Source: Bacteroidia bacterium
Lineage (GTDB): Bacteria > Bacteroidota > Bacteroidia > B-17B0 > Aurantibacillaceae
DNA: 64,000 bases
Assembly (NCBI GenBank): GCA_022841465.1
Contig: JALHRL010000012.1
Location: forward strand, 1-64,000
Reading direction: 5' to 3'
Part shown: positions 56,314 through 64,000 of the stretch, one piece after another
Position numbering within the stretch: position 1 is the stretch's first letter
How the letters are laid out: every line of letters starts with the position of its first letter
The notes under the pieces: generated by a model
The model's database searches: none
What the model saw: the letters and a program-made list of their open reading frames with translations, nothing else
What the model was told of the DNA's origin: nothing
Program-made: the position numbers and the translations under genes

Positions 56314-57691
56314 GCTTTTTATCTTTTTACTTCTTTGTTATTTTATCGGAATTTCGCAAACCGACGAATTTTCTTACGAAGGGCTGTTTCGCTCCATCGA
56401 GAAAAATCATCCTCTTTTTTCACAAGCACAAAATCAATCCGCAATCGGTAGACATCATATCCAAATGGCGCAAGGGGGATACGATCCGCAGGTTAGTGCA
56501 AGCTTCCATAATAAATATTTTGCCAATAAAAACTATTATTCCTATTTACAAGGTGAAGTAAAACAACAATTATTTGCATCGCAATACATAAAGGCCGGAT
56601 ATGAATATGGGCAGGGAACTTTTGCCAATCCGGAATCAATTACACCTTTTTATGGTTTATACTATGTAAGTTTTGAAACAAACTTACTGCAAGGTTTAAC
56701 TTTTGATAAACAAAGAGCCGATATATTAAAATCAAAACAATACAAGAACTTTTACTCAACAGAAAGGATTATTTTACTTAATAATCTATATTACGGGGCG
56801 GGTTTAAGTTATGCAGAATGGGCGTACGCGCATAAACTGATGAGTTTAAATACCTATTATACTCTACTTGCCAAACAGCGTTTAGGCGCAATGAATGATT
56901 TGGCTTCCATAGGAGAAAGAGCGGCAGCAGATACAGTTGAAGCTGCTATTTTTTATCAAACACGATTGCTCGATTACAATATTGCAAAAGTTGAGGCGCT
57001 TGAAAAAACAACTGAAGTTTCTAATTTTTACCTTAACAACCAACTTGTAGATTTTAATAATGGAATCAAACCTGTTGACACTCTTGATTATTTGTTTGAA
57101 AAAATTAAAGAGAAAACAATGATTTTTTTGAAGGCAGATTCTTTAAACAATCCCCTATTAGCTCAATATCAAATTAAGCAAAACATCTTTGAAATTGAGA
57201 AAAGATTTAGAAAAGAAATGATAAAACCTCAACTTTCTGTGAACTACAATCTAATATCTGAATCACAGGGAAATACTTTGGCTCAGTTATCCACTAATAA
57301 CTACAAATGGGGTGCTTCACTAAATTTTCCGTTGTTTTTTAGAAACTCATATAATAGTTTTAAAATTTCAGACTTAGAAGCAACCAATAATAAAATGGAA
57401 TTAAATTTTAAAAAATTAGAAATTGATTATAAAAACAATTTACTAAAACAGTCTATCTCTGTTTTATCTGAACAAATTGTAGCAGCGATAAAAAATGTAA
57501 ACTATAGTAAAATACTCTTAGATGCTGAAAAACTAAAATTCAGTATTGGAGAAAGTTCGCTTTTTTTACTTAATACCCGCGAAAACAAATTAATGGAATC
57601 TGAATTAAAATTAGCTGAATATAAACTTAAATACATTAAAACAGTATTAAAACTAATTCATTTGAACGGTAATTTAAATTATCAATTATGA
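56300..57691 (+). CDS. TolC family outer membrane efflux protein
   Basis: About 463 residues from the ATG at 56300, which gives the signal peptide MKKTKLFIFLLLCYFIGISQ; an open frame further upstream has no signal and is rejected. The protein is helical with TolC-like halves (SIEKNHPLFSQAQNQ near the start; long helices with NLYYGAGLSYAEWAYAHKL and EATNNKMELNFKKLE). It should form the outer-membrane channel for the upstream ABC-HlyD fusion. The start overlaps the fusion gene by 14 bp, and its stop overlaps the next gene (ATGA). Confidence 0.82.
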   Translation: MKKTKLFIFLLLCYFIGISQTDEFSYEGLFRSIEKNHPLFSQAQNQSAIGRHHIQMAQGGYDPQVSASFHNKYFANKNYYSYLQGEVKQQLFASQYIKAGYEYGQGTFANPESITPFYGLYYVSFETNLLQGLTFDKQRADILKSKQYKNFYSTERIILLNNLYYGAGLSYAEWAYAHKLMSLNTYYTLLAKQRLGAMNDLASIGERAAADTVEAAIFYQTRLLDYNIAKVEALEKTTEVSNFYLNNQLVDFNNGIKPVDTLDYLFEKIKEKTMIFLKADSLNNPLLAQYQIKQNIFEIEKRFRKEMIKPQLSVNYNLISESQGNTLAQLSTNNYKWGASLNFPLFFRNSYNSFKISDLEATNNKMELNFKKLEIDYKNNLLKQSISVLSEQIVAAIKNVNYSKILLDAEKLKFSIGESSLFLLNTRENKLMESELKLAEYKLKYIKTVLKLIHLNGNLNYQL

Positions 57692-57999
57692 TTGTACTGA
57701 ATATAATAACCAAGAATATTTCTGAAATTGAAACCATAATGAAAGAAATCATTACAAATCGCTTTGCGCAAAGTGTTCAGTTAGATCATGAAGTAAAACA
57801 CATTTTAATTAATGGAAAATTATCTGAATTAAAAACGCCAAAAATAAGCTTTATTACTAAAGCATTGTTGTATAATGAAATTGAAACTTTTTTGCACCAT
57901 AAATTTCCCACAACCGATTTTATGATTTATTCCATTCCAATAAGTCAAATGAACCTCGAACATTCCAATAAATTAAGAGAATATTTAAAACCTATTTAA
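57688..57999 (+). CDS. small CutA-like protein, unknown function
   Basis: A 103-residue protein, overlapping the tolC stop by 4 bp. Its length and strand-helix-strand pattern recall CutA1: a first strand MIVLNIIT, helix ISEIETIMKEIITNRFA, strands QLDHEVKHILINGKL and KISFITKALLY, helix EIETFLHHKF, and strand FMIYSIPIS, ending in a C-terminal helix. The conserved Trp and metal residues of classic CutA are not evident. I offer CutA-like as a structural guess. The tight coupling implies a job linked to the exporter. Confidence 0.55.
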   Translation: MIVLNIITKNISEIETIMKEIITNRFAQSVQLDHEVKHILINGKLSELKTPKISFITKALLYNEIETFLHHKFPTTDFMIYSIPISQMNLEHSNKLREYLKPI

Positions 58000-58011
58000 T
58001 ACCAAAAAATC

Positions 58012-58036
58012 TATTTTAGGATTAAAACCTAAAATA
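58012..58036. terminator. hairpin between convergent transcripts
   Basis: TATTTTAGG pairs with CCTAAAATA around a 7-nt loop. A second stem, TTTGATT with AATCAAA, follows at about 58038-58057. T-runs are weak, so termination is only probable. Confidence 0.5.
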
Positions 58037-58074
58037 ATTTGATTTTTAATGAATCAAAAAACTAATAAACTTGA

Positions 58075-59910
58075 TTAATTACTATTTGTAGATTTAATCC
58101 AATCTCCAAATGAATGCACGCCATTTTTTTCAGACAAATGCTTTTCAATATCCTCAATTCTTCCCTTTGGAATAGAATTAATTAATTTTTTAGTGTAATC
58201 ACTGGTTGGATTATTGCAAATTTCATCGGCATCACCCATTTCTTCAATTTTCCCTTGATTCATTACCACCATGCGATCACTCATAAATTTCACAACACTT
58301 AAATCGTGACTAATAAAAATATAGGTGAACTTAAATTCCTTTTTTAAATCGTTTAATAAATTTAAAACTTGCGCCTGTACACTTACATCTAATGCACTTA
58401 CACTTTCATCACAAATAATAAATTTAGGGTTTAAAGATAAAGCTCTGGCAATACAAATACGCTGTCTTTGCCCTCCGCTAAACTCATGCGGGTAACGGTA
58501 AAAATGCTTGCTTTCCAATCCTACTTTTTCCAATAAATCATACACCATGCGTTTTCGAACATTGTTGTTGCCCCCAATTTTATGCACCTTCATGGGTTCC
58601 ATTAAGGCATCACCAACGGTTAAACGAGGGTTTAAAGAAGAATAAGGGTCTTGAAAAATTATTTGAATATCTTTTCTCAAAAATCGGAAATCGCTTTCCT
58701 TCATTCTTAAAATTTCTTGTCGCTTATAAAATATTTTACCTTCTTTTGCTTCGGTAAGTTTCATTATTGTTCTACCCAAGGTAGATTTTCCACATCCACT
58801 TTCTCCAACTAAGCCTAAAGTTTCGCCTTCGTAAATATCAAAACTAACATCGTCAACCGCTTTTGTCCAACTTAATACTTTGCCAAACATTGTCTTCTCT
58901 GCCGGAAACCAGGTTTTTACATTTTGAATTTCTAATATTTTATCACGTGCATAAAGCTCTTTGTGTTGCTTTATTCTTTCATCGACTGTAACTTCAACAC
59001 TGTGCAAGGTATCATCTACTGTTCTATCAATCTCTTCAATGTCCCCGTTTTCTTTACGAATCATAAAGTCGCTAACAACCGGTAATCTTTTTACACGCAA
59101 ATCCAATGGAGGTCTACAGGCAAGTAAACTTTTAGTGTAAGGATGCTGTGGGTTTTTAAAAATATCTAACACATGGCCTTGCTCCACAATTTTTCCTTTG
59201 TACATTACTACCACCTTATCTGCAAGTTCTGCAATAACACCTAAATCATGGGTAATAAACATAATTCCCATGTTGTGTTCTTTTTGCAGATTACGCATTA
59301 AATCTAAAATGGTTTTTTGTACGGTAACATCCAAAGCTGTAGTTGGCTCATCTGCAATAAGAATGTTAGGATTACAACTCATTGCCATTGCTATCATTAC
59401 CCTTTGTTTTTGCCCACCTGATATTTGATGTGGGTACCTATCCATCATTAATTCCGGAGTTGGTAATTGTACCTGATTAAACAAATCTAATACAATTTTA
59501 TATGCTTCTTTTTTAGAAATTTTCTTGTGTAAAATTAAAGCCTCTGCAACTTGGTCGCCGCATTTAATTACAGGATTTAAAGAGGTCATTGGTTCCTGAA
59601 AAATCATGGCAATTTCATTTCCGCGATAATGCCTCATTTCCGATTCAGGAGCCTTCACTAAATCAACTACTCTACCATCTTTGGTAGTATAAATAATTTC
59701 GCCGCCAGTAATTTTTCCGGGAGGGTTTGGTATTAAGCCCATAACAGACAAGGAAGTAACTGATTTACCCGAGCCACTTTCGCCAACTATACCAATTGTT
59801 TCGCCTTTGTGTAAAGTAAAACTAACGTCGTTAACAGCTTTAATAAACTCGTCGTCACTTTTAAACTCGGTTACTAAATTTTTAATCTCAAGTAAAACTT
59901 CCCTTTCCAT
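58075..59910 (-). CDS. peptide ABC transporter ATPase, DppD-DppF fusion
   Basis: A 611-residue protein with two ABC ATPase domains in one chain. First domain: Walker A GESGSGKS near 44, signature ISGGQKQRV, Walker B ILIADEPTTALD. Second domain: GESGCGKS near 367, FSGGQRQRI, and FIICDESVSALD. Each ends with the oligopeptide-binding C-terminal element (HPYTKSLLACRPPL; YTKKLINSIPKG). It drives uptake of di- or oligopeptides with Dpp/Opp permeases that are not encoded nearby. Fused forms are common in Bacteroidota. Confidence 0.93.
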   Translation of the reverse strand: MEREVLLEIKNLVTEFKSDDEFIKAVNDVSFTLHKGETIGIVGESGSGKSVTSLSVMGLIPNPPGKITGGEIIYTTKDGRVVDLVKAPESEMRHYRGNEIAMIFQEPMTSLNPVIKCGDQVAEALILHKKISKKEAYKIVLDLFNQVQLPTPELMMDRYPHQISGGQKQRVMIAMAMSCNPNILIADEPTTALDVTVQKTILDLMRNLQKEHNMGIMFITHDLGVIAELADKVVVMYKGKIVEQGHVLDIFKNPQHPYTKSLLACRPPLDLRVKRLPVVSDFMIRKENGDIEEIDRTVDDTLHSVEVTVDERIKQHKELYARDKILEIQNVKTWFPAEKTMFGKVLSWTKAVDDVSFDIYEGETLGLVGESGCGKSTLGRTIMKLTEAKEGKIFYKRQEILRMKESDFRFLRKDIQIIFQDPYSSLNPRLTVGDALMEPMKVHKIGGNNNVRKRMVYDLLEKVGLESKHFYRYPHEFSGGQRQRICIARALSLNPKFIICDESVSALDVSVQAQVLNLLNDLKKEFKFTYIFISHDLSVVKFMSDRMVVMNQGKIEEMGDADEICNNPTSDYTKKLINSIPKGRIEDIEKHLSEKNGVHSFGDWIKSTNSN

Positions 59911-59979
59911 ACAATAGAACTAACGAAGTAAGCAATTTTTTTAAACAATAAAAAATACATTCGCCTTGTGGCGAGATTC

Positions 59980-59987
59980 CAAAGATA
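59980..59987 (-). promoter_or_regulatory. -7 box of the dpp ATPase gene
   Basis: TATCTTTG on the minus strand fits TAnnTTTG; the leader would be about 65 nt and include the small hairpin. No -33 TTTG is seen. Confidence 0.5.
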
Positions 59988-60093
59988 AAATAATTTATAT
60001 TAATTCTAAATAAAGAATTTATAGGCCCATACCTCTGCCAAAGTAAGTTTTTTGAAATTAGTTAAAAAAAAGTGAAGTCTTGCTAAACTAAAT

Positions 60094-60125
60094 TTTGCTA
60101 TTGTTTGTTTGTATACATAGATTTG
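60094..60125 (+). promoter_or_regulatory. sdhCAB promoter
   Basis: There is a -33 TTTG (60094-60097), a 20-nt spacer, and a -7 TAGATTTG (60118-60125), about 31 bp before the sdhC ATG. Confidence 0.75.
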
Positions 60126-60156
60126 TAACGCTTTTAACAAATAATCTATTTAATGT

Positions 60157-60849
60157 ATGGGAAGTAATTCTGGATTTTTAAAATCTTCTATTGGTAAAAA
60201 GTTTGTAATGGGCACTACCGGTTTATTTTTAATAACCTTTTTAATAGTGCACTGCTTTATAAACATGCTTATATTTCTTAACGATGGCGGAGAAACCTTT
60301 AACAAGGGCGCCGAGTTTATGGGCACAAATTGGCTTATTAGAACCATGGAAATTGTGTTGTTTTTAGGCTTAATACTTCACATGGTTCAAGCTTTAACTT
60401 TAACTTTAGAAAACCGCAAAGCGCGCCCTGTTCAGTACGCTCAGGTTGCTGGTGCTGCTAACAGCACTTGGTATAGCCGCTCTATGGGTTTATTGGGTAC
60501 TTTAATTTTAATGTTTTTAATTATTCACTTAAAACATTTTTGGGTACCAAGTCGCTTTACCGATCACATTGCCCATAACGAATACGAGAAACTACCGGGC
60601 CAAGAAACCCTGTATCATGAAATGTTGGAGGTTTTTGAAAATCCTATTGTAGTTGTAGTTTATGTTCTAGCTATGATTTCTTTAGCCTACCACTTACTGC
60701 ACGGCTTTCAATCTGCATTTCAAACATTGGGCTTAAACCACAAAAAATATACACCCATGATAAAAAAATGTGGTGTTGCATTTTCAATTATCATCTCAGT
60801 ATTATTTGCTGCAATGCCTATTGCAATGTATTTAAAATTGATTCATTAA
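60157..60849 (+). CDS. sdhC: succinate dehydrogenase cytochrome b subunit
   Basis: A 230-residue membrane anchor of the Bacteroidota/Chlamydiota type, with five helices and His residues for two hemes ([52 protein letters not shown]). It passes electrons from succinate to menaquinone. The ATG at 60157 is chosen because the one at 60153 meets a stop after four codons. It is first in sdhCAB, 22 bp before sdhA. Confidence 0.94.
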   Translation: MGSNSGFLKSSIGKKFVMGTTGLFLITFLIVHCFINMLIFLNDGGETFNKGAEFMGTNWLIRTMEIVLFLGLILHMVQALTLTLENRKARPVQYAQVAGAANSTWYSRSMGLLGTLILMFLIIHLKHFWVPSRFTDHIAHNEYEKLPGQETLYHEMLEVFENPIVVVVYVLAMISLAYHLLHGFQSAFQTLGLNHKKYTPMIKKCGVAFSIIISVLFAAMPIAMYLKLIH

Positions 60850-60871
60850 TCGCATATTCAAATTAAAAAAT

Positions 60872-62884
60872 ATGGCTTCATCAAAAAAATTAGACGCTAA
60901 AATTCCGGAAGGGACATTAGAACAAAAGTGGACCAAATACCGTTCTACTGTACATCTTGTTAACCCTGCCAATAAGCGTAGTTTAGATGTTCTTGTTGTA
61001 GGTTCAGGATTGGCGGGTGCTTCTGCAGCTGCAACCTTGGCTGAAATGGGATACAAAGTAAAAGTATTTTGTTTTCAAGATTCTCCACGCCGTGCCCATT
61101 CAATTGCTGCGCAAGGTGGTGTGAATGCTGCAAAAAATTATCAAAACGATGGCGACAGTGTTTACCGTTTGTTTTACGACACCATTAAAGGTGGAGATTA
61201 CCGTGCACGTGAAGCAAATGTGCATCGCTTAGCAGAAGTATCAGGAAATATTATAGACCAGTGTGTAGCGCAAGGCGTGCCCTTTGCGCGCGAATACGGC
61301 GGATTATTAAGCAACCGTTCTTTTGGTGGAACACAGGTACAACGTACGTTTTACGCAGCCGGCCAAACCGGCCAACAATTATTGTTAGGTGCTTATTCTG
61401 CTTTACAACGCCAGGTAGGAATGGGTGCTGTAAAATTATATGCTCGTCACGAGATGTTAGACGTAGTAAATATAGATGGTAAATGCCGCGGAATAATTGC
61501 GCGTGATTTAGTGAGCGGAAAATTAGAAAGACATTTCGGTCATGCTGTTTTATTATGCACAGGTGGTTACGGTAACGTATTCTTCCTATCAACAAATGCT
61601 ATGGGAAGTAACGTAACTGCAGCCTGGAAAGCACATAGAAAAGGTGCTTTTTTCGGAAACCCATGTTACACACAAATTCATCCAACGTGTATACCTGTTA
61701 GTGGCGATCATCAATCTAAACTCACCTTAATGTCAGAATCGTTACGTAATGACGGAAGAATTTGGGTTCCAAAGAAAAAAGAAGATGCCATCGCAATAAG
61801 AGAAGGGAAATTAAGTCCGGTTAACTTAAAAGAAGAAGACAGAGACTATTATTTAGAAAGAAGATACCCGGCTTTTGGAAACCTTGTACCGCGTGACGTT
61901 GCAAGCCGTGCAGCCAAAGAAAGATGTGATGCTGGTTTTGGTGTTAACGCAACCGGCCAGGCAGTTTATTTGGATTTTGCTTTTAATATGAAATACAAAT
62001 ACGGTAAAATTGAGGCAACTAAAAAAGGTATAGAAAACCCTACAGAAGAGCAGTTAACCGAATTTGGAAAAGCAGTTATAAAAGAAAAATACGGGAACTT
62101 GTTTGATATGTACGAACAAATTACCGGTGTAAATCCTTATGAAAACCCAATGCAAATTTATCCTGCGGTGCATTATACCATGGGAGGATTGTGGGTTGAT
62201 TATCATTTAATGACAACAGTTCCGGGATTATACGCATTGGGTGAAGCAAACTTTAGCGACCATGGTGCAAATCGTTTAGGAGCTTCTGCATTAATGCAAG
62301 GTTTGGCAGATGGGTATTTTGTGATACCATACACTATTGGTGAATACTTATCGGAAGAAATTAGAACAAAAGCAATACCAACCGATAATGAGGCTTTTGT
62401 AAAAGCTGAACAAGAAGTACAAAATACGTTAAACCGTTTATTAAATATTAAAGGAACCAAATCAGTTGATTATTTCCACAAGCGTTTAGGAAAAGTAATG
62501 TGGGATCAATGCGGTATGGCACGTAACGAAAAAGGTTTAAAAGAAGCAATTGCAGAAATTAGAGCCATTCGTGAAGAATTCTGGAAAGATGTTCGTGTGC
62601 CGGGAAGTGCCAACGAATTTAATCCTGAACTTGAAAAAGCAGGACGCGTTGCAGATTTTATTGAACTAGGAGAATTAATGTGTATGGATGCTTTACATCG
62701 TAATGAAAGTTGTGGTGGCCACTTCCGCGAAGAATACCAAACTGAAGAAGGTGAAGCTAAACGCGATGATGAAAACTTTGCCTATGTTGCAGCCTGGGAA
62801 ATGAAAGAAGTTGGAAACTGGGAACTTCATAAGGAAGAATTAAAATACGAGAATATTAAAATTGCTCAAAGAAGCTATAAATAA
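60872..62884 (+). CDS. sdhA: succinate dehydrogenase/fumarate reductase flavoprotein subunit
   Basis: A 670-residue FAD enzyme that interconverts succinate and fumarate. FAD loop: [20 protein letters not shown]. The FAD-attachment His is probably in [18 protein letters not shown]. Active-site segments include THPTC-like [17 protein letters not shown] and the Arg/His region [18 protein letters not shown]-terminal: [20 protein letters not shown]. The length fits the menaquinone-linked type. It is 13 bp before sdhB. Confidence 0.96.
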   Translation: MASSKKLDAKIPEGTLEQKWTKYRSTVHLVNPANKRSLDVLVVGSGLAGASAAATLAEMGYKVKVFCFQDSPRRAHSIAAQGGVNAAKNYQNDGDSVYRLFYDTIKGGDYRAREANVHRLAEVSGNIIDQCVAQGVPFAREYGGLLSNRSFGGTQVQRTFYAAGQTGQQLLLGAYSALQRQVGMGAVKLYARHEMLDVVNIDGKCRGIIARDLVSGKLERHFGHAVLLCTGGYGNVFFLSTNAMGSNVTAAWKAHRKGAFFGNPCYTQIHPTCIPVSGDHQSKLTLMSESLRNDGRIWVPKKKEDAIAIREGKLSPVNLKEEDRDYYLERRYPAFGNLVPRDVASRAAKERCDAGFGVNATGQAVYLDFAFNMKYKYGKIEATKKGIENPTEEQLTEFGKAVIKEKYGNLFDMYEQITGVNPYENPMQIYPAVHYTMGGLWVDYHLMTTVPGLYALGEANFSDHGANRLGASALMQGLADGYFVIPYTIGEYLSEEIRTKAIPTDNEAFVKAEQEVQNTLNRLLNIKGTKSVDYFHKRLGKVMWDQCGMARNEKGLKEAIAEIRAIREEFWKDVRVPGSANEFNPELEKAGRVADFIELGELMCMDALHRNESCGGHFREEYQTEEGEAKRDDENFAYVAAWEMKEVGNWELHKEELKYENIKIAQRSYK

Positions 62885-62897
62885 CAAAACGAAAGTT

Positions 62898-63671
62898 ATG
62901 GGTGGTAATTCAGGAAAAACAATAAACGTTACGCTTAAAGTGTGGCGCCAAAAAAACAAAAGTGAAAAAGGAACTTTTGAAACACATGAAATGAAAGGTG
63001 TTTCAACGGATATGTCTTTTTTAGAAATGTTTGACGTTTTAAACGAACGTTTAATTAACGAAGGAAAAGATCCGGTTGCATTTGACCACGATTGCCGAGA
63101 AGGTATTTGCGGTATGTGCAGTATGTATATAAACGGTCGTCCACACGGACCAAAAAATGCAGTAACTACATGTCAATTGCACATGCGTAGTTTTAACGAT
63201 GGCGATACCATTGTAGTTGAGCCTTGGAGAAGCGCTGCCTTTCCGGTAATTAAAGATTTAGCGGTAGACAGAGCTGCATTTGACAGAATTATTGCCGCTG
63301 GCGGGTTCGTTTCAGTAAACACCGGTAACGCGCAAGATGCCAATAATATTTTGGTGCCAAAGCACGATGCAGACGATGCATTTAATGCAGCAGCTTGTAT
63401 TGGTTGCGGTGCTTGTGTTGCGGCATGCAAAAACAGCAGTGCTATGTTGTTTGTATCTGCAAAGGTTTCTCAATTAGCCTTATTACCACAAGGTAAAGTG
63501 GAAAAAGAAACACGTGTGTTAAACATGGTAAAACAAATGGATGTGGAAGGCTTTGGTAATTGCACCAATACCGGCGCATGTGAAGCAGAATGCCCAAAAT
63601 CTATTTCTCTAGAAAATATTGCAAGATTAAACAGAGAGTATTTATTTGCATCAGCTAACGATAAAAAATAA
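62898..63671 (+). CDS. sdhB: succinate dehydrogenase/fumarate reductase iron-sulfur subunit
   Basis: About 257 residues from the ATG at 62898 ([18 protein letters not shown]); a frame opening at 62862 would overlap sdhA and lacks family support. The [2Fe-2S] ligands are in [19 protein letters not shown] and the following TTC. The second domain has [17 protein letters not shown] for [4Fe-4S] and [17 protein letters not shown] for [3Fe-4S]/[4Fe-4S]. It carries electrons from FAD to the hemes of SdhC. A terminator follows. Confidence 0.95.
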   Translation: MGGNSGKTINVTLKVWRQKNKSEKGTFETHEMKGVSTDMSFLEMFDVLNERLINEGKDPVAFDHDCREGICGMCSMYINGRPHGPKNAVTTCQLHMRSFNDGDTIVVEPWRSAAFPVIKDLAVDRAAFDRIIAAGGFVSVNTGNAQDANNILVPKHDADDAFNAAACIGCGACVAACKNSSAMLFVSAKVSQLALLPQGKVEKETRVLNMVKQMDVEGFGNCTNTGACEAECPKSISLENIARLNREYLFASANDKK

Positions 63672-63691
63672 GTTACAATAATTTAATTTTT

Positions 63692-63723
63692 AAAAAGCAT
63701 ATCTAAAAACGGTATGCTTTTTT
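63692..63723 (+). terminator. terminator of sdhCAB
   Basis: AAAAAGCATA (63692-63701) pairs with TATGCTTTTT (63713-63722) around an 11-nt loop, followed by more T, 20 bp after the sdhB stop. Confidence 0.82.
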
Positions 63724-63865
63724 ATTTTAACTACTTTTAAAGTAATTTAAGTATTGCTTATAATTATTCTGCAAAATGGTGGGATATTATATACATTAAT
63801 TAAAAATAGAACAGATATTTGCCGATACTTTTAAAAGCTGAACAAACTATTATACAAGTCGCTAA

Positions 63866-64000
63866 TTGAAAAAAGATACTAACATACTGAATGAGTTTAA
63901 AGCAATTGATATATCAGAAATAAATAAAAACTCATTTCTAGATAGGAAAGACACGAAATTTTTTATACCGGAAGAGAAAATAAATGAATTTTTAGAACGA
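63866..64000 (+). CDS. probable VTC-domain polyphosphate polymerase, 5' part
   Basis: 45 codons are open to the window edge, starting at a TTG that directly follows an in-frame stop. The peptide includes LNEFKAIDISEINKNSFLDR and then KDTKFFIPEEKINEFLER. The pattern of a short lead helix then (N/D)RxDTK(F/Y) and a helix is typical of the start of bacterial VTC-domain proteins, where Arg and Lys bind polyphosphate. The call rests on a short segment. Confidence 0.6.
   Translation, partial: MKKDTNILNEFKAIDISEINKNSFLDRKDTKFFIPEEKINEFLER

Larger units (their letters stand above)
59911..60156. other. intergenic region between dpp ATPase and sdhC
   Basis: 246 bp, divergent, without a gene. It contains promoter boxes for both sides and a small hairpin TCGCC-TTGT-GGCGA at about 59970 in the leader of the minus-strand gene. 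Confidence 0.65.

Noticed and set aside
58075-59910. The two-ATPase protein considered as the missing ATPase of the ABC-HlyD fusion
   Set aside because: Both domains carry the oligopeptide-transporter C-terminal element and belong to the DppD/DppF importer class, not the exporter class; the gene also points the other way with its own promoter.
61251-61595. 114-codon antisense frame within sdhA
   Set aside because: It is a shadow of the strongly conserved sdhA reading frame.

Overview
The window is a single piece of an AT-rich Bacteroidota chromosome, most like a Flavobacteriales-type member. Evidence for this: promoters of the Bacteroidota form (TTTG/TTG, about 19 nt, TAnnTTTG); the gliding/type IX secretion (T9SS) lipoprotein gldD; three secreted proteins with T9SS C-terminal sorting domains; a three-subunit sdhCAB of the Bacteroidota type; an FtsI with a PASTA domain; and an FtsZ ending in the residues NNSFLHDNVD. 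TTG is used as a start codon unusually often.

Layout. 1-3190 (minus): start of an rRNA operon, with its promoter at about 3157-3187, then 16S, tRNA-Ile(GAT), tRNA-Ala(TGC) and the first ~590 nt of 23S. 3345-17200: mixed housekeeping genes: ssb-gldD, a Rieske-like lipoprotein that has lost its ligands, an S41 protease, superoxide dismutase, tRNA-Asn, a PfkB kinase, an Hsp15-like S4 protein, holA, a DUF4296 lipoprotein with a YafK-type L,D-transpeptidase-fold protein, an FtsB-like protein, a Cys-cluster protein, an ALDH8-like dehydrogenase, a GxxExxY protein framed by inverted repeats, thiL, a secreted peptidylarginine/agmatine deiminase and a small cupin. 17312-27737: secDF, a secreted VWA protein, marC, a DUF486 protein, asnS, a DUF2905 protein, a 7TM-SpoIIE phosphatase and an acyltransferase. 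28017-43499: a complete Bacteroidota division and cell-wall (dcw) cluster, mraZ-rsmH-ftsL-ftsI-murE-mraY-murD-ftsW-murG-murC-ftsQ-ftsA-ftsZ, with four MraZ boxes in front and a terminator behind. 43793-53207: an operon for an acetamido-uronic acid sugar (wbpD-like, wbpB-like, nucleotide-sugar dehydrogenase) between two minus-strand T9SS cargo genes, followed by rfbB. 53212-57999: TetR regulator divergent from an export locus made of an ABC-membrane/HlyD fusion without an ATPase domain, a TolC protein and a small CutA-like protein. 58075-63671: a fused DppD-DppF-type ATPase and sdhCAB. The window ends in the first 45 codons of a probable VTC-domain polyphosphate polymerase.

How the parts fit. 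The dcw cluster makes lipid II of the meso-DAP type (MurE has DNPR) and builds the divisome. SecDF, GldD, the CTD cargo proteins and the wbp-like sugar genes all bear on secretion through and attachment to the outer membrane; in Porphyromonas gingivalis the Wbp pathway supplies the sugar that links T9SS cargo to the surface. The best candidates for something undescribed are the ATPase-less ABC-HlyD fusion, the sugar operon set between cargo genes, the GxxExxY gene with its ~25-bp inverted repeats, and the PPAD-like deiminase.
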